From the NCBI GenBank assembly GCA_021234155.1, contig JAJEKV010000023.1, positions 2,594,557 through 2,658,556 of the forward strand: DNA of 64,000 nt, given 5' to 3'. Of this stretch, positions 34,567-46,620 are shown one piece after another. Both the position numbers and the translations under genes were made by a program. This stretch comes from Isoetes taiwanensis. Its lineage: Eukaryota; Streptophyta; Lycopodiopsida; Isoetales; Isoetaceae. The notes under the pieces were generated by a model, which made no database searches, was not told the DNA's origin, and saw nothing but the letters and a program-made list of their open reading frames with translations. Numbering within the stretch: position 1 is the first letter of the stretch; every line of letters begins with the position of its first letter.

Positions 34567-36875
34567 ATAGAATAGAATAGAATAGAATTGTTTTTATCGT
34601 CCACGGAGACCAATCGGCCTATGGGACCCAATACAAAAAGCGCAGCAGTCACATTACTGCCCGGATTAAAAAACCCCCGCCCCGAAGGGTTTTCGAGGGA
34701 AAAACCGTGGCAGCAATAAGACTGCTGACACCAATTAAATGGTTGACTGGGGGCATATCTGAGCCCTCAAGTCCAGTACTTCCTGAATGTATGATTCGAG
34801 TGAGCGCACCGAAGTCGTGCCCAGTATCATGTGTAGCGGCTCATCAGGTCTAATCAACTGAGCATAGCGTGTCCGAATCTGATCATATGCTGGGCAGCTC
34901 TGGAAAGTGTGACACTCATCCTCAACAGCTCCCGTCTGGCAGCACTGACAAACCCCATCCTGACGTGGCTCCCCAATCCATCAACCTGTCTCAATCCGGA
35001 GATGGTAAGCACCTGTGCGAATGGAGGCGATATGCCTGCGCTTTTTCATGGGCAGATGTGAACGTAGGTAGCGCTGCGGGCCTCGTTCTAATGTGGGATT
35101 TATGTGCTGCTTATAATGTGCTGTTTTAACTTGCTCCAGAGCCCCGGAATCCCAAAGCTTGCTGGAGAAACAAGCATCAAGGTAACATCTCAGGCTGTCA
35201 TGATCTGCCTCTGTTTCTACCTGGATGCACATGTGCTCCTGGACATTCCATCTAGTTTGCCACTGCACTCTTTTATCCTTCCAACAATTCTTGAGTCGTT
35301 GTGGTCCCATTGCCACTGCATAAGCCAAGTGCGGTAGACGATCATCATCCATATTTACCACCTTCTGGAAATAGACGATGTGTCTATCAAGGGCCGCTCG
35401 CTGAAGTGGCAGGAAACCTGTCTCCTGCAACAAAATTTGATAAGGGACCGTGGATTTCACTCCGAGTGCCCGTGCTAAGAAGGCCTTCTGCACCTGTTCT
35501 AAGTCGCTCCAAGTAGCAAGGGACACCACTGGGCCCCAGACTTCAACTCCGTACAAAAGAACGGGCTCTACCAATACCCTGAACAGATGTGCCTGATGCC
35601 CCCAATCATATAGTTCTGCTCTGTGGTTATTGTTCTCCATTGCATAGAGTGCTTTCCAGCCTGCTGCTACACGCAATCATATGGAAGTGTCCCAGCATAG
35701 TGTAGAAGGAAACTCCACTCCCAGATACTTGTAGGTGGGTGTCACCTCCACTTGTTGCCCTCGATAAGTGAATGAAGGGGGCCTTGGATGGCGCGAGGAT
35801 GAGATTAGGACCACCTTGGTCTTGGCCAGATTGACGTTCATGTCTGTGGCTTCGGCGTAATGTATCCAGAGCATCTAAGTGAGACTGCATATCCTCTGGA
35901 GTGTGAGCTAAGAGGTCAACATCATCTGCATAGATGAGTTGTCTGATGTCCTGATGCAAAAGTTGGGTCCCGCCACCCCCGTTGTCCATGAGCCAGTGTT
36001 CCAACTGGTCAATGTACAGACCAAACAATGTTGGGGAAAGCGGACATCCCTGGCGGACCCCAATACTGCTAGTGAATGGTTGTCCCGTCATCCGCATCCG
36101 CCCTCGCATAACTCTCGCACAACCTCGTGATAATCGCATTTTGCATATCCACAGAACCTCTAGTTGCCGCAATCTTTCCCATAACTTTTCCCCGAGGCAC
36201 GGTGTCAAAAGCCTTCGCAAAGTCAACAAAGCAACAATACAGTCCCGGCGGTTTACGCTATCCTCAACCAAAGTCCTCAATGTGAAGATATGATCAATGG
36301 TTGAATGCCGGGTCTGAACCCTGCTTGTGTGAGAGAGACACTGTTATTTCCACCCACCGGTCAACTGTTGCTCAATAAAGCCAGCTAGCAGTTTGGCAAA
36401 CACCGAACTGACCATGATTGTTCGGTAATTGGTTGGACTATGTGGATCTCCTGCCTTGTAAATGGGGACAACTCGCTTGTGGTCCATCTGGGGAATCCTT
36501 CCCAGTGGCCTCTGTTGAACATAGTGGTTAGGACTGGTACCATAGGCTCCCCCCCCCACTTGAGCAACTCGCACCGCATACCATCCAGGTCCGTTGCTTT
36601 CCCATTGGCCAAACGCTGCAGACCCTGGGTAACATCATCCTCTGTGATTTCTAATGTCGGACCATTCTGTGGGGGTATGAGTGCTCGTGTCCCTTGAGGA
36701 TCATAGAGTTGATGCAGGTATTGTTCCCACTGCTCATTAGTGATGTTCCCCGTAGGCTGGGCTGGCTTTCGAAGAACCTTGCGCCAAAAGATTCTAGGAT
36801 GGCTTTTCAACATGGAACACATTTCCCTTTGATGACGTGCAATGTACTGAGATTTCTTTGCAATGTACTGAGAGG
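34567..36875 (-). mobile_element. 5'-truncated LINE, family 1 copy 3
   Basis: The (TATTC)n tail lies at about 34568-34590, then the shared ATTGGTCTCCGTGGACG sequence and stem-loop (34666-34700). Minus-strand frames at 34981-35676, 35627-36280 and 36385-36822 give reverse transcriptase with RQGCPLSPTLFGLYIDQL, LIYADDVDLL and the end domain PMKKRRHIASIRTGAYHLRI. The endonuclease is absent, so truncation is at about 36875. Frame changes split the polymerase. Confidence 0.85.
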
Positions 36876-39800
36876 ATGATGTGACAATTCTTCTTGCTCG
36901 CTCTTAGAAACTGTGGCAATACTTACATGCTTGAGGCCGTAGAATGCAACATGTCCAAAAGACCTGTAAAGTCAATGAGAAATTAGATGCATATTTAACA
37001 AAAATAGATTATACTCACTTCATCAGTATTTGCAAAAAAATCGTACTTGCAATACAACCAACTATTGTTGCAAGATCATCATTATTCATAAGCTTTCAGG
37101 TATTCATAACCTTTCCAGTTGGATCATGAAAATCTTACTAGGTGAACACAAAATTTAGTCAGTTAAGTATAATAAAACATGAAGCCAAACTAATGAAGAG
37201 CACTTCTAAGATCTATACTACCAGTTTATTAACATTTAAGTATTTAGTTGCAACACCTATTTCAAGAGCCAGCTAACTATTTCTCGATTTTCAGTTCATC
37301 AATTGGAGATGACATAACAATTTGTCTATAATCTAATGCAAGAAATGATCCTAAATACTATGGCATAAAGACTAAATGCTAAATTACCACTCATGATGTG
37401 TTAAAACTGTAAAACCATCAGCAACATGGACAACAGAAATAAAATTGTAACCTCTAAGAGCATTTCCTACAAAGGAAAGTGCACACTTTTGATTTACAGT
37501 AACATACCTTATCGGACTCTTGTGTATTAAGGGAGAGTCCCTTTTTTTTGTTATCATTACTAGAGGAGTACGATAACTAGTTAGCAGTACTGGAGCAGTA
37601 CAGATAACTAATTATCAATACTAGTTCAACCAAGACTAAAGGATCGATGCCCTAAATCTAGCCAAGACTAAAGTATGGATGTTATAAATATATGCCATGG
37701 CCTACAGGAATGCCACTGTGCTCCTGCTGGCTGTTGCAAATGCCCTCTTAAATCATGTTGTTGCTGTTCTGCCGGCCATCTCCACTGCTCGATCGGCCAT
37801 CTCCACAATCTACCGAAACCTAAAAAATGAAAAAGAAAAGAAAAATGACAAATGTCGACAAAATAAAAGGAAAAAAAAGGAGACAAATTTTGACATTGAT
37901 AAGCCTGATAAGGCGGTTATCCATCTTCGCTTTGGATGTTACCTTTGATAAGAGCCTCGGCCCTAACGGCCTCGGCTGTTATCAGACACGTACAGACTCG
38001 GCCCTCGCAGGCCTCGTTTGATGTGTCCAAAAATGCGTGTCCTCAGCTGTACATCCTCAGCCAAATATTTGGCATGTAAGGCCGAGGCCCTGGTCTTCGG
38101 CCTTAGCGGGCCACGACCTTATGTGCCAAATATTTGGCCTCGGACGTACAACCTCGACCATGCATTTTTTATTATCAGCCTTAGCTAGACCGATAACCTT
38201 ACTTGACGGGATCACAAAATAAGAAGCTATGTTTTTTTTGGATACTGGTATAAGCAATTTTTTTAACATGTGGAAAGAAATTTGATAGGTTTTCAAGAAA
38301 GGCAGACGGGCCCAGGACTGAAATAATGAAAGCATTCAATACAAAAAACCATCAGGAACCGAAGTTTAAAAATGGCTCGAAAAAAATGAGTGACGTATAA
38401 AACTGGAGCATTTGGCAATGATTAGGTGGCTGTTTCGTCGAAAGAATCCGAATCTTGGCCTGAGAAATTTTAGGGTGCAGCACCTCATCAATGCCCAATT
38501 TGTTACCAACAATTTGAATTTACCAACAGACTTGAGGCAACAGTAAGAAATTGAATCCAAGGACTTAGAGCCGATTGCATGTCGCCAACTCTCCTCTGGA
38601 AACAACTGCAGCATCGTATGGAAAAGTTTCCTATCCTAAAGGCTATTTGCCCTGGCTGATAATGGCGCGGAAATACCAAAAACGAAATTAGGGAAAAAAA
38701 CAAAAAATGTATTAGAATTATATATACAAGAATTTGTCGCGGCGGCATTCGCCGCCACTGTGTTGTGCTTTTTAGTTTGTATTTTGCAAAAGATAAATAG
38801 AGTATGACGTTCATTTAATACCGCCATCGCTTACATTTTTTATGTGTTGCACTCAAAGCCCTGGAGTTGGCAACCTTGGGCACAACACCAAACAAATTGT
38901 GTCGAAGTCCCATTACTCAGAATAATTCTCAAGGAGTAGACCAACTTTTTTAATTGTCCACTAGCCATGTCTAGCCAAGTTTACATGTCCTAGATATTGT
39001 CAAACAGATACAATTCATTTTTTTCCCAACATGGCATGTTTCCATGCCAAAAATATTGCAACGGATGTAAAAGTACCTGGAGCTACAAAAGTAGAGGTAA
39101 AAGCTTCAAGACCAGATGCAAAAACTTCGGAATGAGGTAAATTCATCGAAAATGCAAGTAAATTCGTTGGAATGAGAGGTAAATCTGTCACTTTTGAACT
39201 TTGATAGGGATTCAGGGAAAGAAATTGTCCCAAATGGCACAGTGCTACTTGCGGATAAGGTAGAACGCAACCCAAATTGCTTTTACATCATGACAATCTT
39301 TAGGTACAACAAAAATTAAATATGGATAGAACATGCATCAAATTTACGATGCATCATAAATCAATTAAAATCTATGAAAAAGATGCATGTGAAAAAGACT
39401 TGCTTGCTTCATCTAAAGTACTTGATCAAATATTGGCAACAGAACACAATTGCCTTGGGAGGACCAGTTTGCCTCGTCCACCACTAGAGAATGGTCATCA
39501 TAACGTATCTTTCACTATTGCCCTTTATGTGATAGAGTCCTAGGAATGATATTCTTGAATAATTTTTTATGTGGTCATTTAAGACGAACATTTTGAATAA
39601 TTTCTTATGTGGAGGTCATTTAAGACGAACATCTCTATGTCACTAGGAAGATGTATTTGCAACTTGCACTATGGCACTTGATCAGCATTCTATTGCAAGC
39701 ATTCTATTGCAAGCTACGCATCTGTAAGCCCATGTTGAGCATTCTATTGCAATTCCATCTGTAAGCCCATGTTGCATGGATTCTCTGTTTCTTCAAGAAT

Positions 39801-41292
39801 GCCCTCTAAAGTTGAATCCTATAACAACGCTAAGAAGCTAGCCTTGCTCTTTGTAGTCATGTCGACATTATCTAAAGAAAACTCGATTCATTATCCAAAG
39901 TTTGTTATTACCTGTTGTTTTAAAAGCCATTCTTCTTCCAGGACAGTACCGAGTGCCACATATAAAACAGCGTAGCTAGAAATAAGTATTCTACAGTTAG
40001 ATTGTACCATCAGTTCAGTGTTTATGGCCTCATTTATTGGCCTAAAATTTCAACAAAAACAAAATAGAATGTTACATGAATTGAGTTCTATCCCAGAGAT
40101 TGCGCTTCTGATAACAAAGGTGGATTAATATTTCTATTTTTATATCAATGCAGATTCTTAGTGCTCTTTCTAGAGAGGCATGTTGAAAGAGGGGCATGTT
40201 GCCAAAAACATGGTAAGAGGTATATACTGACAATGCAAAATCCATCTTAGATAATAGAACAAAGTTTTGTCATGTAGGGCACATCCTAAAATTGACTTTC
40301 TACAAATCTCAGTCTTACAACATGTGCAATGCGAGGAGATGGAATAAGTTTAAAGTTGGTTGACATGAATAACACCAGTATATTACAAATTGATGGAAAA
40401 CTGGGTTGTCATGAACTGATAACATGATCATTTAGTTCTTGAAGTCCTTGAGTAATGTGAATGAAATTGCATCAATTGAGCCCTTTCTGTAGTGAAAAAA
40501 AGGGACCAAAGAATATAATTATTTTAAAAGTTCAAGGTGCATCAGAGGAGTACCTTATTAAACTCCCACAGTAAAGTTAGAGAGTTAGACATTGGCAAAC
40601 ATCTGATACATGCTTGGGAGCAGACCTAGGTCACCTATCCAACAAAGAGCTAGATCGAGAATTGCAAAATAACAGGCTCCAAAACTAATTAACCCAATTT
40701 TTGTAATACATCAAATGCCTTCTGACCTAATAATACAATGAAACGGATAAGTATGTTAGACAACATATGAAACCGTATAACTTAAGATGATAAACATTTT
40801 TTTTTTTTTTTTTTTTTTTTGGAGTCAAGGTGGGGTTCATATTCATACTAAAATCTTAAATACATATGGGGTATACCATAGATGGCATACATAAACATGA
40901 GCCAAGCAAAACCAAGCAAAGATGATAAACATGAGCCAAGCAAAACCAAGCCATTATCTACTGTGCATTTCTTCTATTCTAGAAATTAAGTATAAGATCC
41001 ATATACATTCTCTTATATTTTGAATGATTTTCAAAATTAAATTAATGATCACAATCATGAAATTTACTCCAGCAGCACGCAATTGCAAGATGCATAAAAG
41101 CACATAATGATTGTCCACTTTTGCAACTGACAACAGTTTAAATGGAAGAAAAGAAAGACCTACAGATCTCCACTTACAAAATGAATGCCATGGCTTAGAT
41201 GGACCTTCTTAAACCGGCATTGTTTTATCCATAGCTACTCGCCCAGCCATGAGAAGATGCAAACCCTAAGTCTTTTCTTCTTGTACTGCAGT
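36876..41292. other. Mostly unassigned DNA with weak exon candidates
   Basis: On the minus strand a short open piece at about 36926-36960 is framed by TTTACAG and GTAAGTATT, and another near 37110-37130 reads FHDPTGK before a GTTATG donor, so part of a minus-strand gene may lie here, with LINE copy 3 in an intron. An A-rich stretch, a (T)n tract at 40799-40820 and a GC-rich palindromic section (37950-38160) are present. No gene can be assigned. Confidence 0.3.
38048..38151. repeat. Inverted repeat with nested ATATTTGG palindromes
   Basis: Arms at 38060-38084 and 38114-38138 match at 22 of 25 positions in reverse complement, and each begins or ends with the palindrome GCCAAATATTTGGC. Surrounding GGCCTCGGC words add further pairing. 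It could be a small foldback element. Confidence 0.6.
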
Positions 41293-41297
41293 TTCTC
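41293..41297 (+). repeat. Target site duplication TTCTC, left
   Basis: TTCTC directly precedes the 5' LTR and is repeated at 60042-60046 after the 3' LTR, as expected for a 5-bp gypsy target duplication. Confidence 0.85.
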
Positions 41298-41535
41298 TGC
41301 TATATGCCTAAGACGTGGATGGGCAAAAAGGCTTTAGGCCTTTTTAGGCCATGTGGCTCTTTGGGCTTTGGTCCAAAGAGGGCTTTGGTCCAAGGAGGGC
41401 TTTGGTCCAAAGATGGACCAAAGGGGCGTGCATGCTATATAGTAGCTCGGGGGGAGAGCTCTGGGGCAGCTGTGTCATAGCTGAGGGCCCGTGGTTGGGT
41501 GGTGAGATAGCGTGCCACGTCAAGAGTCCATTTTA
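41298..41535 (+). repeat. 5' LTR of gypsy element D
   Basis: 238 bp starting TGCTATATGCC and ending CCATTTTA, so the 3' terminus is TA rather than CA. It contains four near copies of GGCTTTGGTCCAAAGA in tandem. A Met-tRNA primer-binding site follows one base later. Confidence 0.9.
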
Positions 41536-41536
41536 G

Positions 41537-41548
41537 TGGTATCAGAGC
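41537..41548 (+). promoter_or_regulatory. Primer-binding site, initiator Met tRNA type
   Basis: TGGTATCAGAGC one base after the 5' LTR. Confidence 0.9.
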
Positions 41549-41559
41549 ACCAAGTTTCG

Positions 41560-43133
41560 ATGGCCGGTTCCCCTGCCAATGTTAACTTGGAAGATGAAGA
41601 GCTCAAGGAAAAACTTTTTGAGCTAGAGCATGATAATTCGCTCATGAGAGAAAAACTTGCAGCTGCCGAGGCTCGAATTGCGGAGCTGCAAGAACTGGAT
41701 TCTCTGCGAGCGCAGGTGGCGCAGTTGCAGCAAGCTGCAGGGCGTCCACGTAGTGGCATCAAAACGGGTGCCAACGTCAAAATTGAATTCAAAAAGTATT
41801 CCACTGCCACTAATCCGGGATTTGAATTCATATTTTGCTAAGACTAAGGATGACGAAGACACTCAGTTATATTTTGCTGAGCGTCATCTGGATGGGGTTG
41901 CAAAGGACTGGTGGCTGGATATCCAGAAGAACCAGCCAGTCGATCAACCTATTGTTACCTTTGCGGAATTTGAAAAGCAAATCAAAAATCGTTTTTTGGG
42001 TCATAATTGGGAGCGAGATCTTATTGCTGAATGGAATAAGTTGACCCAACAAAACACGGAAACTGTTAGAGCCTTTGCCGCACGAGTTTTAAAGAAAGGA
42101 CTTCAGCTTAGTAAAAATGATACTGAGAAGTCTGAAAAACTCATGGGTGGGGTTCATCGTTGGGTACGGGCAAAGCTCGACCTGCAAGTTGCCAATCTTT
42201 CTTTTGGTGAGCTCTGTAAGATGGCAGAGAAAGTAGAGGAGGAAGGTTTGGCCCTTACTGAAGCCATTAATGCTCAACGTGGCCTCAAAGTTTCTATGAA
42301 AGAGGCGAGTGGTTTTCGGGATAAATCAATGGGATCTGCTCCAGGGTCTGGGCCATTCAAACGGCCGCATACAGACGTTGCAGATAATGAACCTGTTGGG
42401 GCCAAAGAGCCAAAGGAATCGTATCAAGCACGCAAGAAGCGGCTTATGCGGGAAGATAAGTGTTTTGTTTGTTATTCAACTGATCATAAGTTTTATGAAT
42501 GCCCTACTTATTTGGAAAAGAAGAAAGGGGAACGAAAGGAAGCTACACCTACTCTTAAGTCTGGGACTAAGAAAGAGGATAAAAGTAAAAAAGTAGCTTC
42601 TGTTCGCGGAGATGGAAAAGGGAAGAAGGTGGCTACGGTCCGGGAAAAATCGGATATGGATTCTGTTGAGAATAGTAGTCTCTTACGATTTTGGGCTACT
42701 ATTCAAGATCAAAAAGTACATGTCTTATTCGATCCGGGCAGTGAGTTTGATTTTATTTCTGCTCGCTTGGTGAAAGAACTAAAATTAACTTCTATTCCTT
42801 TATCAAGTGATGTAGAATTAGCTTCTGCTTTCTTGAATGTTACCCCTCCGCCTTCTTCATTTATGGTCAAGGATGTTGAATTTCAATTGCAGGGATATAT
42901 CTGTAAACGTTCTTTCATGGTTTCTGACCTTGGAGGTATGGATATTATTCTAGGCATGCCATGGCATAAGGCTATTAATCCTCTTATAGATTGAAAAGCG
43001 GGTATTGTTATGTTATCCTTGGAAGGGGGTAAAAAGACCTTCAAGTTTGTGAAGGATGATATTGTGTCCCCTATTCCCACAGTTTCTGTTGTACAGTTTA
43101 AACGTTTGGCAATGAAAACTCATTTTGTGTATT
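41560..43133 (+). pseudogene. gag: Gag and protease of gypsy element D
   Basis: From the ATG at 41560 the frame gives a heptad-rich start (EELKEKLFELEHDNSLMREK), changes frame at about 41800-41840, and continues as capsid (DWWLDIQKNQ, AFAARVLKKGLQLSKND), a CCHC knuckle (CFVCYSTDHKFYEC) and an aspartic protease (LFDPGSEFDFISARL, with DPG in place of DTG). A TGA stop at about 42992 sits before KAGIVMLSL. The frame is then cut at 43133 by the DNA transposon and resumes at 56852. Confidence 0.85.
43130..43133 (+). repeat. Target site duplication TATT, left
   Basis: TATT at 43130-43133 and 56848-56851 flank the inserted DNA transposon. Removing the insert with one TATT rejoins the gypsy frame through THFVY and LVVLHSK. 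Confidence 0.8.
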
Positions 43134-43164
43134 AACCATCATCCAATTAAATTGGGATTATGTC
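43134..43164 (+). repeat. Left terminal inverted repeat
   Basis: 31 bases beginning AACCATCATCCAATTAAATT and ending TTATGTC. It pairs with 56817-56847, with mismatches at two positions (C/T and A/T). A half palindrome AAATCACGCC lies just inside at 43172-43181. Confidence 0.85.
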
Positions 43165-43470
43165 AACTCCAAAATCACGCCAACCTGCTATTGTCTTCTA
43201 GGGGGTTTTTGTTTTTTTTAATCTTTTTTTTTTTACTTCAAAAATAACATAAGGTTGCGATTCACGTGTGACTTTTCATATGCGAATTGAAATATGCAAA
43301 AATGAAGAGCAAGTTGCTAACATAGATGAGACCAAAATTGCTTGCTCGATAGATGATAATATTAGGTTTGATAATAACAGATTGCATTATTTGCGAGACA
43401 ATTCCAAACTCGAAATTATCGATACATGGCACAAATATCATACAAAAATATCATATATTCCAATAAAACA

Positions 43471-44107
43471 TTAAGGGATCAATCCATGTTTTTCCACGTG
43501 TTTAACAAGGTGTGGTTCCATGTCAGCCGTTCTATCCAGTTCTGGGTATGAATCTAACACTTCATCCACCGTCATCCCCATAGCCAAATTATGCATAATA
43601 GACACAAACTTCACCAGAAAATCATCTGTCGCAAAGTTTTTTGGATCGTAAGATGGTGGATTCAGGGCCTGCGTTTGATTGTAGAAGCATTTGAGAGCAT
43701 CATCATCCACTATGATTATATCATCCTTATTCTCGATACCAAGTTCGTTTATCATGTTACTCAAGTGTTTGATGAAGATAGGCTTGCCTGTTGGATCCTT
43801 GGGATTAGTGAACTTCACACATTTGTTCTGATCCCAAAAGGTCAACCAATGTCTACGCATTTCCCCCAGTGCCTCCAAAGTATCCTTGATGTTCCTTAGT
43901 TCCATGGATGACCAAATACCAACTCGAAATAACTTGAATGCCTCATCTAGCATCTCCTTCAAGTGCGGCCGCGGATAGATCCATTTGGTGTTTGATTCTA
44001 CTGGTGTCTGATGAAACTGATCTCTAGCCACTTTATTTTTCGGAAAAGTCTTGCAAAGGACTCCATTTAGGTCGAACACCACAACCTTCTTAGAAACGCA
44101 ATGGAAG
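43471..44107 (-). pseudogene. FCP1/NIF-like HAD phosphatase domain
   Basis: About 212 residues with HAD motif 1 (D-L-N-G-V), motif 2 (IWSSM) and motif 3 (IIIVDDDALKCF) in the order of small CTD phosphatases, which remove phosphate from serine in proteins such as RNA polymerase II. The second Asp of motif 1 is Asn here, which may weaken catalysis. The stretch is open from about 44082 to the TAA at 43471. A TTTCAG acceptor at about 44108-44113 joins it to the upstream exon, but one base out of phase, so this is either a lesion or a separate gene. Confidence 0.6.
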
Positions 44108-44162
44108 CTGAAACATCAAACATGTATCCGGTCAACAAGATACGATAACACAAACAATACAA

Positions 44163-44299
44163 ACGCGCCAAGCGTGATTTGAGATAGTCAATCAAATCGC
44201 GCCCGGCGTGATTTAGTTTGACAACGAAAAATAATCAAAGCACGCCTGGCGCGATTTAATTCAAAGGTAATACAAATTAAATCACGCGTGGCGCGATTT
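44163..44299. repeat. Palindrome cluster 1, four sites in intron
   Basis: Near-palindromes of the type AAATCACGCCTGGCGTGATTT at 44163-44180, 44194-44215, 44238-44257 and 44279-44299, all in the intron between the methyltransferase-like and HAD-like parts. Centres lie about 34-43 bases apart. One example is AATCGCGCCCGGCGTGATTT. Confidence 0.8.
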
Positions 44300-44411
44300 A
44301 AATGGGCAAGGCCATACCTATCATCTTCGCCTTTGCCGTCGCATCATTCTCCCCTTCGCCACCCTTAATCTTCGCCTTCTTCTTCTCGACCGTTAGAATT
44401 GTTATTTTCTA

Positions 44412-45287
44412 TTAGTTCCGCAAGTCCTTCACAACCGACATTATTTTACTATTGATTTGGCAAACCTGCGGAATCACTAGAGCCGCCTTGGTTGCCTTCG
44501 GTTCGGTTTCCCTCACAATTACTTCATTGTTAACCTGTGAATCTACTCTATTGTTGCTTGCATCACCCGCAATGTGGGCAAAGATATTCCCTAAGTTCGC
44601 CGCCATCACAGTACTTTGAGCAGCCAGTTTAGCAGCTATTTGTTCATTACTGCTTTCCTTATCAGGCTGCAGATTACTAGTTCCCTCACCAGAAGCAATG
44701 TCCACTTTCGAATTGGACAAGTCTACGAGACTTTTGATTGCTGATGATTTCAGGTTGCCATAAGGGCCTTTAGGAGATTTGGCAAGCACATGCATGAGGA
44801 ATGGTTCAAGAAAGTCTTTGGCCTGCCCATCACTCACAAAGCAGTGACATCTTCTTGCACCCATAAGAGCCTCTGCAATAATATAACCTCCAACATGAAG
44901 CTCCAAGCAGGTTGTATCAATTGGAGCAAATGCCTCGACGAGGTAAGCAGCCATAGACGGGGGAAATCCATTTTTATTTAAGGGGCCCTTCTCCTTAGTT
45001 TGTAGCTCGTACTTGATTTCCCCACTTAGGAGGGGGTCCCGATCCTCATCCTCTTCTGACTCATCCTGTTCTGACTGATCCTGATCCGTATGAAAGAATA
45101 TAGTTCTTAAGTCTGGATCATCTAGAAGAAAACATTCCCATGCACTGCTATTGTCACCCTTGGCCTTAGCAATATCATATTCCTCGTCTGACAGCATAGA
45201 TATCATAATAAAGATCACATGTTCCATCTTTCGTTCTGTTCGCAGCTCATTATCCTTAACATCATATATTAGGCATCCCTCCCATAA
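44412..45287 (-). pseudogene. Methyltransferase-like exon segment
   Basis: The open stretch continues from GLWEGCLIYDVKDNELRT through SMLSDEEYDIA, an acidic DQSEQDESEEDEDRD segment, and PPSMAAYLVEAFAPIDTTCL followed by ELHVGGYIIAEAL and ARRCHCFVSDGQAKDFLEPF. The order substrate-facing helix, then a glycine-bearing loop, then an acidic end of strand resembles motif I of N6-adenine/N4-cytosine DNA methyltransferases. No clear DPPY motif was found, so the assignment is weak. It is followed by a low-complexity KKKAKIKGGEGE segment before a GTATGG donor. Confidence 0.4.
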
Positions 45288-45340
45288 CCCGATTGGGTTC
45301 CGCGGACGTTAAAAATTTCTTCCTTCCTTCCTTCCTTCCT
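45288..45340 (+). mobile_element. Short LINE 3'-end fragment with TTCC tail
   Basis: ATTGGGTTCCGCGGACGTTA followed by AAAA and a (TTCC)n tail matches the family 1 LINE 3' ends (ATTGGTCTCCGTGGACG) apart from a few bases. It interrupts the minus-strand coding frame; the frame is open on both sides. It is a severely 5'-truncated insertion of about 50 bases. Confidence 0.6.
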
Positions 45341-46441
45341 AATAACTTTGAGGCACTCCAGATCATGAGCAGCAGATAGTGCATGCAGATGTGACTCACC
45401 AAAAGGACAAACGATGACAATAGTGAAGGACCTCTCAGTTGTCAATCCTATACAAAATCTGGTAAAGAAGTCTTTGTAGTCCTTCCGTTCATGCCCATAT
45501 CTCCTCTCCCACCCCCCCCCAATACAAAGAGTGATATATTTTTAAGGCCGAAGTTGATTCCCGCAAGAGACCTTTGTACCCAATGGAGACTGAATCTTGG
45601 ACAGGCCGTCTTCTCCAAAGAATCTTCTTCACAAGGGCCACTTTTCTTCTCAACTCGACCAAGTACCTTAGGGGTAGAGTCTCCTTATGTTTTGTATTTT
45701 TAGCCTTCCAATTCTTTTAGGAAGTCCTTTGACCAGAATACAAACTTCTTGATGTCATCATTCTTGACCTTGTATTTGTCCAAAGAATCCAATTTCAGAT
45801 AATGCCACATCCCCCGATAGCCTTTGTAACTCAGCTCCTACAGCTGACTTCATTGTACGTACATCCTTTACATGGCTGCAGCACTCAACGAAGGACATCC
45901 TATCCTTGGTGAAAGCACCCTTCTTGTATAAGACTTCCTTCTTTAAGCACTGGTCTAAAACCCAAATGGTCTCAGCGTCGTCTAGCCCCTGAGTCTTTCT
46001 CATCTCTGTCACATTCAAGTCAAAGATGCTTACATCAACAGGAGGCACCCTACCCATAGTATCTGGCAGCTTCCTTTGTGCATAAGCGTCCCAGAATTCA
46101 TTCCACTTTTGCCATATTGCATCCTTACAAAACACAATCTTATACGAGTCTGTTGGGCCTGACCTGCTAGATGAGCTTTCAGAAGGATCTGCAATGTCAT
46201 CACCACCTTTTTTCTTTGATTTTCTTGCAGTTTTCTTCTTCTCCTGTATAATTGTCTGCGACAGAGTCCGCTCCAGCAGCTTGAAAGCCTCAGACTTTGA
46301 CCCGCCCTGTCTGGTGGGTAATGGGCAGCCATATTCCACCCACTATTGACGGGCGTGGCGCAGTTGCTCCACGTATGGACTGCCAAAAGTACAGGCATTG
46401 AATTAGTATCAGAGATTTCAATAGAAAAGATCAACCGCAAA

Positions 46442-46620
46442 GCACGCCTGGCGTGAAATGAATTAAATACCAATGCAATTCATGCCAGGCGTGCTCTAAC
46501 ATTTCACGCCTGGCCTGAACTGGTTTGATTTGATTGCACGCCTGGCGTGATTTGGTTTCATTACAGGAAATCACGCCTGGCGTGAATTGGTTTCATTTGA
46601 ATGAACGCCTGGCGTGAATA
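46442..46620. repeat. Palindrome cluster 2, six sites in intron
   Basis: Sites at 46442-46458, 46479-46495, 46501-46519, 46536-46553, 46571-46588 and 46603-46620, for example TCACGCCTGGCGTGAATT. Centres are about 25-36 bases apart. The cluster almost fills the intron between exon 2 and exon 3 of the ParB-like gene. Confidence 0.85.
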
